From Pseudoalteromonas sp. A601 (GTDB lineage: Bacteria > Pseudomonadota > Gammaproteobacteria > Enterobacterales > Alteromonadaceae), in NCBI RefSeq assembly GCF_002165575.1, contig NZ_MXQF01000019.1:1-64000 (forward strand): a stretch of 64,000 nt of DNA. Direction: 5' to 3'. Position 1 is the stretch's first letter. Every line of letters begins with the position of its first letter. Below the pieces are notes generated by a model, which did not search any database, was not told where the DNA came from, and saw nothing but the letters and a program-made list of their open reading frames with translations. The position numbers were made by a program, and so were the translations under genes. Below are positions 34,526-43,360 of this stretch, piece after piece.

Positions 34526-35379
34526 GCACAGTTTACCTAAATGGTGATTACCTAGCAGCAGCAGACGCGAAAATTTCACCAATGGATCGCGGTTTTTTAT
34601 TTGGTGATGGTATTTATGAAGTCATCCCTGCTTACCAAGGTAAAATGCTGGGCTTTAATGCGCATATCGAGCGGATGAATAACGGTCTTAATGAAATTGA
34701 AATTAAGCTCGATTACAGCACTGATAAATGGCGTGAGATTTGCCAACAGTTATGTGAAAAAAATCACGGTGATAGTTTAGGTATTTACTTGCACGTCAGC
34801 CGAGGTGCCGATACTAAACGCGCTCATGCTTACCCTACAGATATAAAACCAACAGTGTTTGCGTATGTATTTGAAATTCCTCCTCAACCCGTCAGCGATA
34901 TTGAACACGCCACAACTTATACCGTTTCGTTAGAACAAGATAAGCGTTGGCAGCGTTGCCACATCAAATCAACTGCGCTACTTGGCAATGTCATTCATTA
35001 TCAACAAGGTGCAGCCGCAGGCAATAAAGAGACTATTTTGTATAACCGGTTAGATGAAATAACCGAAGCAAGCTCAAGTAATGTATTTATAGTTAAAGAG
35101 GGGGTTATTAGTACCCCACCACTAGATAACCAAATTTTACCGGGTATAACACGTTGGTTAATTTTAAATATTCTGCATAGTCATAGTGATTTTAGAGTAC
35201 AACAACGTGTTATTAGTAAAACAGAACTGCTTGACGCAGATGAAGTATGGATCACGAGCGCAACCAAAGAAGTCGGCGCAGTGGTAAAAGTAAATGGTAA
35301 ACTTGTCGGTGACGGGAAACCGGGCAAGGTATGGCAACAAGTGCAAAGTTTATTTACCAAACATAAATTTGATTACTAG
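34522..35379 (+). CDS. dat: D-amino-acid transaminase (class IV, PLP)
   Basis: 285 residues. The class IV start 'VYLNGDYLAAADAKISPMDRGFLFGDGIYEVIP' and the PLP lysine K149 in 'RCHIKSTALLGNV' are clear; 'DEITEASSSNVFIVKEGVI' holds the conserved Glu region. The N-terminal 'GDGIYEVIP' and 'RCHIKS' resemble D-alanine aminotransferases more than branched-chain enzymes. It would interconvert D-alanine and 2-oxoglutarate with pyruvate and D-glutamate. An ATGA overlap joins it to the DUF4392 gene, making it the last gene of the operon and the supplier or consumer of D-glutamate. Confidence 0.9.
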   Translation: MSTVYLNGDYLAAADAKISPMDRGFLFGDGIYEVIPAYQGKMLGFNAHIERMNNGLNEIEIKLDYSTDKWREICQQLCEKNHGDSLGIYLHVSRGADTKRAHAYPTDIKPTVFAYVFEIPPQPVSDIEHATTYTVSLEQDKRWQRCHIKSTALLGNVIHYQQGAAAGNKETILYNRLDEITEASSSNVFIVKEGVISTPPLDNQILPGITRWLILNILHSHSDFRVQQRVISKTELLDADEVWITSATKEVGAVVKVNGKLVGDGKPGKVWQQVQSLFTKHKFDY

Positions 35380-35401
35380 TCACATTTAGCTCTAATAATG
35401 A

Positions 35402-35430
35402 AGGCCGTGTTTGTTAAGTCAACACGGCCT
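35402..35430. terminator. Stem-loop between convergent genes
   Basis: AGGCCGTGTT (35402-35411) pairs with AACACGGCCT (35421-35430), loop of 9. There is no good T run on either side, so termination may be partial. It lies just past the transaminase stop. Confidence 0.5.
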
Positions 35431-35437
35431 ACTTACA

Positions 35438-35947
35438 CTACTTGGGTGGTTCATAAGGCCAAAATTCAAGCACGCCATCACTGGTTTCAGTCATAATACT
35501 TTTGCTATTTTTATCATAGGCTACCGCCAAGACAGAGCTGCGTAAACGTAACTTTGCAGCCTTATACTCTGCTAGCTGCTGGCCATCGGCAACACGCCAT
35601 AAATACAAAGTACTTTTTGGTAACCCAGCTAAAAACCATTTATCATCATTAATAAATAGCGAATCATTAAACTCTATAAAATTGGCCATGATGTCTAATT
35701 CAGCTTGCTCTTCGCCTGTTTTTAAATCTATAAATTGCCGATCATCAACAGAATCGATGGAAAAACCAATGCTCGCAGTGCTATTCATCGCAACGTGATT
35801 AATGCGTGTAGTGGATTTAAAACGCTGTGTAATTTTACCGTCGTTAGTTGTCCAAACGTAAGCAAATTTATCACTTGAACCCGTTAAGGCTGTTGTTCCA
35901 TCATCAGACAGAGCCACAGAGTTAATATCTAAGCGGTGAATTTTTAG
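35438..35947 (-). pseudogene. 5'-truncated WD40-repeat protein
   Basis: The frame is open from 35947, where it follows a TAA, and encodes WD40-type repeats ('HRLDINSVALSDDGTTALTGSSDKFAYVWTTNDGK', 'WFLAGLPKSTLYLWRVADGQ', ending 'DGVLEFWPYEPPK'). It starts inside a repeat blade with no proper start; GTG at 35917 is internal. Related bacterial proteins have a lipoprotein signal and about twice the blades, so the 5' half appears lost. Just upstream, 35969-36103 on the same strand reads as a 44-codon C-terminal fragment of another unrecognised protein, which suggests a deletion joined two remnants here. Confidence 0.6.
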
Positions 35948-36153
35948 TTACGGTTTTATATTAGCCTACTACTTAGCCGCAAGTTGAGCCAGCTTATTTA
36001 ACCAGCAAGTGCGCTTTGCCATTTCACTAATATGGGTGGGTTGTAGAATAATGTAGGTGGCAGAATGTGAAAAGCTAAAATCACGTGCCAAAAATGCGAA
36101 GCTTTATACAACATTAAAATTGATTATCTCACAAAACTATAAATTCATTTCAG

Positions 36154-37065
36154 CTAAAAAGTGAGTTTATTACGTCCTGTTTGCTTAGAAACATAGAGCT
36201 TTTCATCAGCTTTTTTTATAATTTCATCTTGCCCACTTAGGCTGCGAAAAGTAGCAACTCCAGCACTTACCGTTAATACATCAAATGCTGAATGATCATG
36301 TTCAATATTTAGCGCAGCAACACTTTGTACAATTTTTTGTGCAACCAGTACAGCACCTGATAAATCAGTAAATGGTAAAATCACCGCAAATTCTTCACCA
36401 CCATAACGTGATACAAAATCACACGGCCTTTTAAGAGTATCTTTAATACAATTAGCTACGTTTTGTAGGGCTTTATCGCCGACTACATGACCATAAATAT
36501 CATTAAATTGTTTAAAATGATCAATATCGATAAAAATAAGGGCGTAGTCACTCCCTTCACGTATTGCACTTAACTGTGTTTGTATAAGGTGGGAATCAAA
36601 ATACCGGCGATTATAGACCTGCGTTAAGCTGTCTAAAAAAACCATTTCAAGCAATTTATCGCGTTGTAATTTAAGTGTAAGGTGAACTTTAACACGATTA
36701 AAAACAGTTTTAGCATTAATAGGCTTACTAATAAAATCAACACCACCTACTTGCCAACAAATATCTTCATGCTCAACGTACGAAGTAATAAAAATAACCG
36801 GCACGTCTTTTAAATCAGAATTGGATTTAAGCCGTTTACACGTTTCAATGCCATTTATTCCCTCCATTGCAATATCGAGTAGAATTAAATCTGGAGTATC
36901 GGTTTCACAATGCTTAATTGCTTGTTCACCACTGCTAACGGCTGTGGTGTTGTAATAAGAGGAAAGTATTTTCTCTAAGAGTGAAATATTTAACTGCTGA
37001 TCATCAACAATCAGTATTTTCGACTTTGTAAGCCCTTGAGCTATTTCACTTTCTACATTTGTCAT
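36154..37065 (-). CDS. Response regulator with diguanylate cyclase domain
   Basis: 303 residues, PleD-like layout: receiver then GGDEF. The receiver has the acidic pair D21-D22, phospho-acceptor D64, 'FITS' and K114. The cyclase has GGEEF from 222 and the I-site RPCD at 213-216. Phosphorylation should activate c-di-GMP synthesis. No histidine kinase gene is adjacent, so the cognate sensor is elsewhere. Confidence 0.93.
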   Translation of the reverse strand: MTNVESEIAQGLTKSKILIVDDQQLNISLLEKILSSYYNTTAVSSGEQAIKHCETDTPDLILLDIAMEGINGIETCKRLKSNSDLKDVPVIFITSYVEHEDICWQVGGVDFISKPINAKTVFNRVKVHLTLKLQRDKLLEMVFLDSLTQVYNRRYFDSHLIQTQLSAIREGSDYALIFIDIDHFKQFNDIYGHVVGDKALQNVANCIKDTLKRPCDFVSRYGGEEFAVILPFTDLSGAVLVAQKIVQSVAALNIEHDHSAFDVLTVSAGVATFRSLSGQDEIIKKADEKLYVSKQTGRNKLTF

Positions 37066-37226
37066 TTACTGCACTCTTACTGCTTTAGCTCGCCTAATTA
37101 ACACAAGCCTACTCAGGTAAAGTAACCTAAGTCGTGATATTTTTGATTATACTTTGCTCTAGCATACACTATCGGCAAGATTACTAAAGTATTCATTTTT
37201 CACACTCACAGCAAGTTGAGATATTC

Positions 37227-37410
37227 CTAATGAGTAAAGCAAAACACATTGAGTTTATTGCCGTCTAAATCGCGGAAATAACCGATATATGGACCAATCC
37301 CCTCTTAGTCTGTAGCGCCAAGTTAATTGCTTTTGCATAAAAAGCATCTACTTAGGCCGGGCTTGAAGCAGCTATAGCAATCATTGTGTAAAGTAAGTGA
37401 TTAAATTTAG
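37227..37410 (-). pseudogene. Remnant of a VOC (glyoxalase/bleomycin-resistance fold) protein
   Basis: Read on the minus strand, one frame gives 'MIAIAASSPA', a TAG stop, then 'VDAFYAKAINLALQT'. A frame change leads to 'IGPYIGYFRDLDGNKLNVFCFTH' and a stop at 37227-37229. The phrase 'YFRDLDGNKL' is the classic C-terminal end of small VOC proteins, and 'VDAFYAKA' sits at the usual distance before it. One stop and at least one frameshift make it a pseudogene. The 5' half is not recognisable. The rest of the gap 37066-37511 shows nothing else. Confidence 0.75.
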
Positions 37411-37511
37411 CCAGAGTATGCTGGTCAGTCTGTTAATTAAAAATTATATTCCCCATTGCACAATTATAGTACTATCAATACTTTAATAAGCTGAACATCA
37501 CTAATTATTTT

Positions 37512-38201
37512 ATGACTATTAACCAATGCACACAGCTAACACCTTTACTTACTCATAAATCATATTGCTGTAAATTTGAGACTGAGAACTTTTTAGATGA
37601 TGACTATAATCGCTATCAAATCCCCTTTCCTAAACAATTAGAAACAGCCGTTGCTAAACGTAAAGCCGAATATTTAGCTGGTAGAGTGTGCGCTAAACGC
37701 GTACTGGCGGCCCTTAATATCTATAATTTTGAACTAATAAGCGCAGCAGATCGTGCTCCCATCTGGCCTAATAAAATAGTGGGCAGCATTACTCATAGCC
37801 AAAATACAGCAATGGCAATGGCATCTCACAGTAGTGGTATTGCGGGGATCGGTATCGATATAGAGCAGTTAATGAGTGCCCAGCAAGAGCAAGAATTACA
37901 ACAACAAATTTTGCGCCCTGATGAACTTGTTCAGTTTCAACGGTTAGCCAAACAGTTATCACACCCATTAACTGTGATTTTTTCTGCCAAAGAAAGTATT
38001 TTTAAAGCGTTATACTCTAGTGTTAAACAATTTTTTGGTTTTGAAGCCGCCCAGCTTATTGCTTTTAATAAACAACAACTGCAATTTAAAATAACCCAAA
38101 CACTCTCAGAGCAAGTGCCACAAGACACTTGTGTAACCGTGTTTTATCAATGTAACAACGAGCAAGTCCTCACTGAATGCGAATTTAAAACGCCCTTGTG
38201 A
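37512..38201 (+). CDS. 4'-phosphopantetheinyl transferase, EntD-like
   Basis: 229 residues. Family motifs are 'KRKAEYLAGRVCAKRVL', 'IVGSITHSQNTAMAMAS', 'GIGIDIEQL' with the Mg-binding acidic residues, and 'FSAKESIFKALY'. It transfers phosphopantetheine from CoA to carrier proteins of non-ribosomal peptide, polyketide or fatty-acid systems. No such megasynthase is in the window, so the partner lies elsewhere. Confidence 0.92.
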   Translation: MTINQCTQLTPLLTHKSYCCKFETENFLDDDYNRYQIPFPKQLETAVAKRKAEYLAGRVCAKRVLAALNIYNFELISAADRAPIWPNKIVGSITHSQNTAMAMASHSSGIAGIGIDIEQLMSAQQEQELQQQILRPDELVQFQRLAKQLSHPLTVIFSAKESIFKALYSSVKQFFGFEAAQLIAFNKQQLQFKITQTLSEQVPQDTCVTVFYQCNNEQVLTECEFKTPL

Positions 38202-38453
38202 ACTCAGCCATCCTGCTCTTTTTTCTACCTCAACAATTAAATATTAAGTTTTCCTACAAGTAATTCGTCATCTGAATAGTTAGTCAATAAGTCTATGACA
38301 ATATAGGCTGTTAACTCTAGATACCAAATATCTAATCTAAAATAGCTTTACGCGCTGCAAACAAGCGCTATAGTACAAACAAAGGTTTCGAACATTAGCG
38401 GTTTCAGGCTAAATGGAGCATCCGTTGTTGGGACATTTTCATTGTTAACTAGA

Positions 38454-38609
38454 TTACTCATCCTCTGCCCTTATGATTGAGGTTACTCCACATTTTTGTG
38501 CTGCCCCGCCTTCAGGGCATATCGCTTTAAGGTGGTTATTGTCTATCCTTTCTATGAGGTGCTTTGCGTGAGACCTCAAGGAGCTTTTACTTTTTACCCA
38601 CAAATTCAT
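38454..38609 (-). other. Possible small ORF, 51 residues
   Basis: An ATG at 38609 opens a 51-residue frame beginning MNLWVKSKSSLRSHAKHLIE and ending in TAA at 38454-38456. A phrase 'ICPEGGAAQKCG' stands out. No ribosome-binding site is evident and I do not recognise it; it may be the remnant of a transposase or other gene. The rest of the gap 38202-38742 shows no gene. Confidence 0.25.
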
Positions 38610-38742
38610 GCTAAATTCTTGATAAAAGGTTGTATAACCTGCTCCTATTAAAAAGATAAACCTCCGCTCATCGCAATCTGGTGTATTTTTAATCTTTGTT
38701 ACTTTATAACAGTATTAATACTGTTTAATACAAGGAATAAAA

Positions 38743-40767
38743 ATGAAATTACTCTCCCCTCTTGCACTGTTGGCTACGATGAGTTTTTGTGGCGTCGCGG
38801 CTCAAGCTGACAATACCTTAAAATTAGAAAATGTATTTGACCTTGAATATGCCAATCAAATTGAAATGACTAATGACGGTAAAACCGTGTATTTTGTTCG
38901 TAACCGTATGGATATTAAAAGCGACCGTAAAGTAAGTAATATTTGGTCGGTAAATAGCAGTTCAAAACAACTGCAACCGCTTACCTCTGGTGTGCACATG
39001 GATTACTCGCCAGTGCTTTCACCCGATGAAACTCGCTTAGCGTTTATATCTACTCGCGACGGTAGCAGCCAAATTTATGTAAAATGGTTGAATACCGGCG
39101 CTGTTGCTAAGATAAGTAATTTAACCCAAAGCCCTGGTAATTTAACTTGGTCACCGAATAGTAAAAAACTTGTATTTAGTCAGTTTGTCCCTGCTGCCAG
39201 CGCAAGCCCAGTGTCTTTACCTGGCAAGCCAAAAGGTGCTAATTGGGCTGAGCCTGCTAAGTATATTGATGATGTTTATTACCGCGCTGATGGTGGTGGT
39301 TATACACAAAAGGGCTTTCGCCACCTATTTGAAATTAGTGCCACTGGCGGCAATGCAAATCAGCTGAGCTCTGGCGACTTTGATCATGGTGGCCCTGTAA
39401 GTTTTAGTAAAAACGGTGACAGTTTATACTTTTCTGCCAATCGCCATGCAGATTACTTATTTAAGCCAACCAACTCTGAAATCTACAAGCTAGATTTACA
39501 ATCTACTGAGATCACTCAAGTAACCGATAGGCTAGGCCCAGATGGCCAACCTATGGTGTCACCCAACGGTCGTTATTTGGCGTATACCGGGTATGATGAT
39601 AAAAAAACCAACTACGAAAATACACAATTATATGTTCGTGATTTAAAAACAGATAAAACACAAAGCCTTACAGCCGACTTAGACCGTAGTGTTTCACAAA
39701 TCAAATGGGCTGATGATTCTAAAGGGCTTTACTTTGCTTTTGATAGTGAGGGGCAAGCCACGCTTGCCTATCAACCACGAAACGGTAAACGTAAAATTCT
39801 AACGCAAAACATAGGAAGTGTTGCCTTTGGTCGGCCATATTCGGGTGGTGATTTTGATGTTAGCGAAGATGGCGAAGTTGCATTTACCTTAGCAAATACT
39901 CAGCGTCCTGCCGATGTTGCATTTTTAAAGCGCGGTAAAACTCAGTCATTAACTCAATTAAATGAAGATGCACTAGCTAACAAAAGCCTAGCCAAGGTTG
40001 AAGAAATTTGGGTTAAATCAAGTCATGATGGTTTAGCTGTACAAGGTTGGGTTGCCTATCCACCAGGTTTTGATAAGTCCAAAAAATACCCACTAGTGCT
40101 TGAAATCCATGGTGGACCGGTGGCCAATTACGGTCCTCATTTTAGCCCTGAAATCCAATTGTTTGCTGCCAAGGGCAATGTAGTGCTTTATATGAACCCT
40201 CGCGGGAGTGACTCATATGGAAAGGAGTTTGCACAAACAATTCATCACAATTACCCAAGCAATGACTTTGATGATTTAATGACTGGTGTAGATGCATTAA
40301 TAGCAAAAGGCTTTATTGACGAGTCTAAGTTATTTGTTACCGGTGGCTCTGGCGGTGGCACATTAACAGCTTGGGTTGTAGGTCATACTGACCGCTTTGC
40401 TGCTGCGGTTGTGGCAAAACCAGTTATCAATTGGATCAGTTTTGTACTAACTGCTGATTACTACCCATTTTTTGCTGATTACTGGTTCCCTGGCAAACCA
40501 TGGGATCACATTGAGCATTATATGAAACGTTCTCCAATAAGCTATGTGGGTAACGTAAAAACCCCGACCATGCTATTAACAGGTGAAGCCGATTACCGTA
40601 CGCCAATTTCAGAGACTGAACAATACTATCAAGCTTTGAAACTACAAGGTGTCGATACTGCAATGGTTCGTATCCCTGGTGCATCACATGGCATAACCAA
40701 ACGCCCTTCAAACTTAATGACTAAAGTTGCTTATATTCAGTGGTGGTTTGATAAGCATAGTAAATAA
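38743..40767 (+). CDS. Secreted S9-family peptidase (acylaminoacyl/dipeptidyl peptidase type)
   Basis: 674 residues. A signal peptide ends 'CGVAAQA'. The N-terminal 400 residues form a beta-propeller with WD40/TolB-like repeats ('SPDETRLAFISTRDGSSQIYV', 'SPNGRYLAYTGYDD'). The C-terminal alpha/beta-hydrolase has the nucleophile S536 in GGSGGG, an Asp in 'TGEADYRTP' and a His in 'PGASHGI'. It hydrolyses short peptides in the periplasm or outside. AAGGAA precedes the ATG. It is a stand-alone gene. Confidence 0.93.
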   Translation: MKLLSPLALLATMSFCGVAAQADNTLKLENVFDLEYANQIEMTNDGKTVYFVRNRMDIKSDRKVSNIWSVNSSSKQLQPLTSGVHMDYSPVLSPDETRLAFISTRDGSSQIYVKWLNTGAVAKISNLTQSPGNLTWSPNSKKLVFSQFVPAASASPVSLPGKPKGANWAEPAKYIDDVYYRADGGGYTQKGFRHLFEISATGGNANQLSSGDFDHGGPVSFSKNGDSLYFSANRHADYLFKPTNSEIYKLDLQSTEITQVTDRLGPDGQPMVSPNGRYLAYTGYDDKKTNYENTQLYVRDLKTDKTQSLTADLDRSVSQIKWADDSKGLYFAFDSEGQATLAYQPRNGKRKILTQNIGSVAFGRPYSGGDFDVSEDGEVAFTLANTQRPADVAFLKRGKTQSLTQLNEDALANKSLAKVEEIWVKSSHDGLAVQGWVAYPPGFDKSKKYPLVLEIHGGPVANYGPHFSPEIQLFAAKGNVVLYMNPRGSDSYGKEFAQTIHHNYPSNDFDDLMTGVDALIAKGFIDESKLFVTGGSGGGTLTAWVVGHTDRFAAAVVAKPVINWISFVLTADYYPFFADYWFPGKPWDHIEHYMKRSPISYVGNVKTPTMLLTGEADYRTPISETEQYYQALKLQGVDTAMVRIPGASHGITKRPSNLMTKVAYIQWWFDKHSK

Positions 40768-40810
40768 CGCTTAAGCTACGAGTTTCGGGCTACAGGCACT
40801 CTGCTGATAC

Positions 40811-40845
40811 TCGTAGCTCGTAGCTCGTAGCTCGTAGCTCGTAGC
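40811..40845. repeat. Heptamer tandem array (TCGTAGC)x5
   Basis: Five exact copies of TCGTAGC lie 44 bp after the S9 peptidase stop. The same heptamer appears singly and in degenerate form at about 61-100, 394-413, 1600-1640 and 3366-3380, so it is a recurring intergenic unit of this genome. Confidence 0.95.
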
Positions 40846-40853
40846 CAATATAC

Positions 40854-40870
40854 TGTAAACCCCCTTTACA
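40854..40870. repeat. 17-bp palindromic motif, site 1
   Basis: TGTAAACCCCCTTTACA. The same TGTAAA-N5-TTTACA frame with a G/C-rich centre recurs at 50582, 52171, 58752 (one mismatch) and 61886, in both intergenic and coding DNA. Confidence 0.7.
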
Positions 40871-40926
40871 AAAGTGAGTGCTTATTCACATTGAGCAATA
40901 TTTATATCGGACTTAGTAGGTAAGCT

Positions 40927-41061
40927 GAGTTAGTAAAATTTCGGTTTATAGCAATTTCAGCTAGTTGAGTTAGTAAAAAATCGGTTTGAGTCAGTGTTTA
41001 TGGCGTTTCAGTTAGTAAAAAAATGGTTTGTAACAACTTTGAGTTAGTAAAAAATCGGTTT
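40927..41061. repeat. Four direct repeats of about 21 bp
   Basis: Units related to GAGTTAGTAAAAAATCGGTTT occur at 40927-40947, 40967-40987, 41009-41029 and 41041-41061, all in the same orientation, separated by 11 to 21 bp of unrelated sequence. The arrangement resembles iterons or a series of protein-binding sites. Spacing is irregular, so it is not a CRISPR array. Confidence 0.85.
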
Positions 41062-41230
41062 ATATTTTTGTCTCAATGCTTAAAAGCGCTACTAAATATC
41101 ACTTTTCGTACCTATAACATCAAATAACAACCCTATTTTACGTGTAAATAGGCTTTCTGCCTTTAGTTGATAAAACTCTGATCTATAATAATGCTAAAAA
41201 GTAGCGGCTAGTTAAATACTGATCTGCACT

Positions 41231-41428
41231 TAACCTGAACTCTGGTTAAGAGATGTACTAATGTATTGATATTAAATCACAAATATACTTATTAGTCTCC
41301 AGCCGGAGACCTTTAGCGATAACAAGGCGAATTTACGCGTCAATAGCTAGCCTATTGCAAGTAAATTCAACGCAGTTAGCGTTGAAAGTAGCCGCTGGAG
41401 ATAGATTTATTATCCAGAGTTCAGGTTA
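41231..41428. mobile_element. MITE-like element with perfect terminal inverted repeats
   Basis: TAACCTGAACTCTGG (41231-41245) is perfectly complementary to CCAGAGTTCAGGTTA (41414-41428). Counting 14-bp ends, the bases ACTT flank both sides (41228-41231 and 41428-41431), as a target duplication would. Inside are nested hairpins: TCTCCAGC (41296) with GCTGGAGA (41394), CAATAG with CTATTG, and TTCAACGC with GCGTTGAA. It has no coding capacity. A further 16-bp direct repeat TAGTTAAATACTGATC lies outside at 41209 and 41431. Confidence 0.75.
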
Positions 41429-41461
41429 CTTAGTTAAATACTGATCCGGACATATTAAAAA

Positions 41462-41477
41462 AGGGCCTTACGGCCCT
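41462..41477 (-). terminator. Terminator of aceA
   Basis: AGGGCC (41462-41467) and GGCCCT (41472-41477), loop TTAC; on the minus strand a T run follows. It lies about 40 bp past the aceA stop. Confidence 0.85.
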
Positions 41478-41518
41478 GGTAACATTGTTGATAGGAATCT
41501 AATCGCTGCTACATCATA

Positions 41519-43120
41519 TTAAAATTGATTCATGGTGTTTGCTTCACCACCGGCTTTAAGAGCGTTCTCACCAGAGAAGTATTCTTTGTGCGTATCACCA
41601 ATATTTGACCCTGCTAGATCTTGGTGCTTAACCGAGGCCTGCTCGCGACGAATTTCTTGACGTTGAACGTCTCGTACATAAGCCAGCATGCCTAAATCAC
41701 CAAAGTAACCCTCAGATAAGATATCCGTGCTTAATGCAGCTGTATGGTACGTTGGTAATGTAATTAAGTGATGGAAAATACCCGCTTCTCTTGCGCCATC
41801 TCGTTGGAAATTCTGCACCAGAAGATCAGCTGCTTTAGCAAGTTCAGTACCATCCATTTCAGGTGCCATTAGAGCTTTATTATCGTCAAGGCTCGGGTAC
41901 GCTGATAGGTCACGTCCTGCTTCTTGCCATTCTTGATACACTTGCTCACGGAACTTCAGTGTCCAGTTAAATGAAGGTGAGTTGTTATAAACCAACTTAG
42001 CGTCTGGTACTTGCTCTTTAACACGATTTACCAGCTCTGCAATTTGTTTAACATGTGGTTTTTCAGTTTCTATCCATAGCAAGTCAGCGCCCGACTGCAA
42101 GCTGGTAATACAATCGAGTACTACACGGTCTTTCTCAGTGCCTTCACGGAATTGGTAAAGACCATTTTCTAAACGAGTTGGTTTACATAATTGGCCGTTC
42201 AGCTTCATAGCTGTGTCGCCTTCATTTAAGTCCTCTACACCATTGATAGGCGTAGTTTCTAAAAATGCATTGTACTGACTTGCCAAATCACCAGGCGTTT
42301 GTGATACAGGCACTTTTTGTGTCAAGCTCGCGCCTAGGGAGTCTGTACGCGCTACAATAATCCCGTTATCAATGCCCAACTCTAAAAACGCGTAACGCAC
42401 CGCATTTATTTTTGCTAAGAAATCTTCATGCGGCACAGTCACCTTACCTGCTTGGTGACCACACTGCTTAGCATCAGATACCTGGTTTTCGATTTGAATA
42501 GCACAAGCACCCGCTTCAATCATCTTTTTAGCCAGTAAATATGTTGCTTCTTCATTACCAAAACCAGCATCTATATCTGCGATGATCGGCACCACATGAC
42601 TTTCAAAATTATCTATTTTATCAAGTACCGCTTGTACATCACCGCCAGTTGCTTTAGCTGCATCTAAGTCTTTAAATAAATGGTCAAGTTCACGGGCATC
42701 GGCTTGTTTTAAGAAAGTATAAATTTCTTCAATTAAGGCTGGTACTGAGGTTTTTTCGTGCATACTTTGGTCAGGTAATGGGCCGAACTCAGAGCGAAGT
42801 GCTGCCACCATCCAACCACTTAAATAAACATAACTGCGCTTTGTAGTTTTTTGATGACGCTTAATAGCCATCATCATTTGTTGTGCAGTAAAACCATGCC
42901 AACAACCAAGTGATTGAGTGTATTGGCTCGTATCTGCATCATAAGCGGCCATGTCTTCACGCATTGTGTCGGCAGTAAACTGGGCAATATCTAACCCTGT
43001 ACGAAAGCGATTTTGCAAACGCATACGGCTTGCATATTCAGGATTAATTGCTTGCCACGTTTTACCTTGAGTTTGGCAAAGTGTTGCTAATGTGTCTGTG
43101 TGATGTTGATAAGTACTCAT
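41519..43120 (-). CDS. aceA: Isocitrate lyase
   Basis: 533 residues, the large type common in Pseudomonas and marine gammaproteobacteria, longer than the 430-residue E. coli enzyme. The catalytic KQCGH is at 218-222; 'PIIADIDAGFGNEEATYLLAKKMIEAGACAIQIENQ' is the metal-binding region and 'WIETEKPH' follows. It cleaves isocitrate to glyoxylate and succinate. It is divergent from glcB, the next enzyme of the glyoxylate shunt, with a 240-bp shared promoter region that probably carries joint control for growth on acetate or fatty acids. Confidence 0.96.
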   Translation of the reverse strand: MSTYQHHTDTLATLCQTQGKTWQAINPEYASRMRLQNRFRTGLDIAQFTADTMREDMAAYDADTSQYTQSLGCWHGFTAQQMMMAIKRHQKTTKRSYVYLSGWMVAALRSEFGPLPDQSMHEKTSVPALIEEIYTFLKQADARELDHLFKDLDAAKATGGDVQAVLDKIDNFESHVVPIIADIDAGFGNEEATYLLAKKMIEAGACAIQIENQVSDAKQCGHQAGKVTVPHEDFLAKINAVRYAFLELGIDNGIIVARTDSLGASLTQKVPVSQTPGDLASQYNAFLETTPINGVEDLNEGDTAMKLNGQLCKPTRLENGLYQFREGTEKDRVVLDCITSLQSGADLLWIETEKPHVKQIAELVNRVKEQVPDAKLVYNNSPSFNWTLKFREQVYQEWQEAGRDLSAYPSLDDNKALMAPEMDGTELAKAADLLVQNFQRDGAREAGIFHHLITLPTYHTAALSTDILSEGYFGDLGMLAYVRDVQRQEIRREQASVKHQDLAGSNIGDTHKEYFSGENALKAGGEANTMNQF

Positions 43121-43360
43121 AATAAAAAATCCTTTGAACGGTTAAAGCAAATATTTATTTTGTTGTGAGAGAGACTATGGGGCTTATGCTCCGTAGCGCT
43201 TAATTCAACATTAGGCGGATTTTTATGATTTAGTAAATTTATAGTTGTTATGCTGGGTATATATTTTATGAATGAGTAAAAGGCATCCATCTTTGTTTTT
43301 TTACGTTATGGTTAACACATAAGAATTTTATGCACCGTGACCGTTTAAAGGATAGCAACT

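Noticed and set aside
40927-41061. CRISPR array
   Set aside because: Only four imperfect repeats of about 21 bp with spacers from 11 to 21 bp, and no cas genes in the window.
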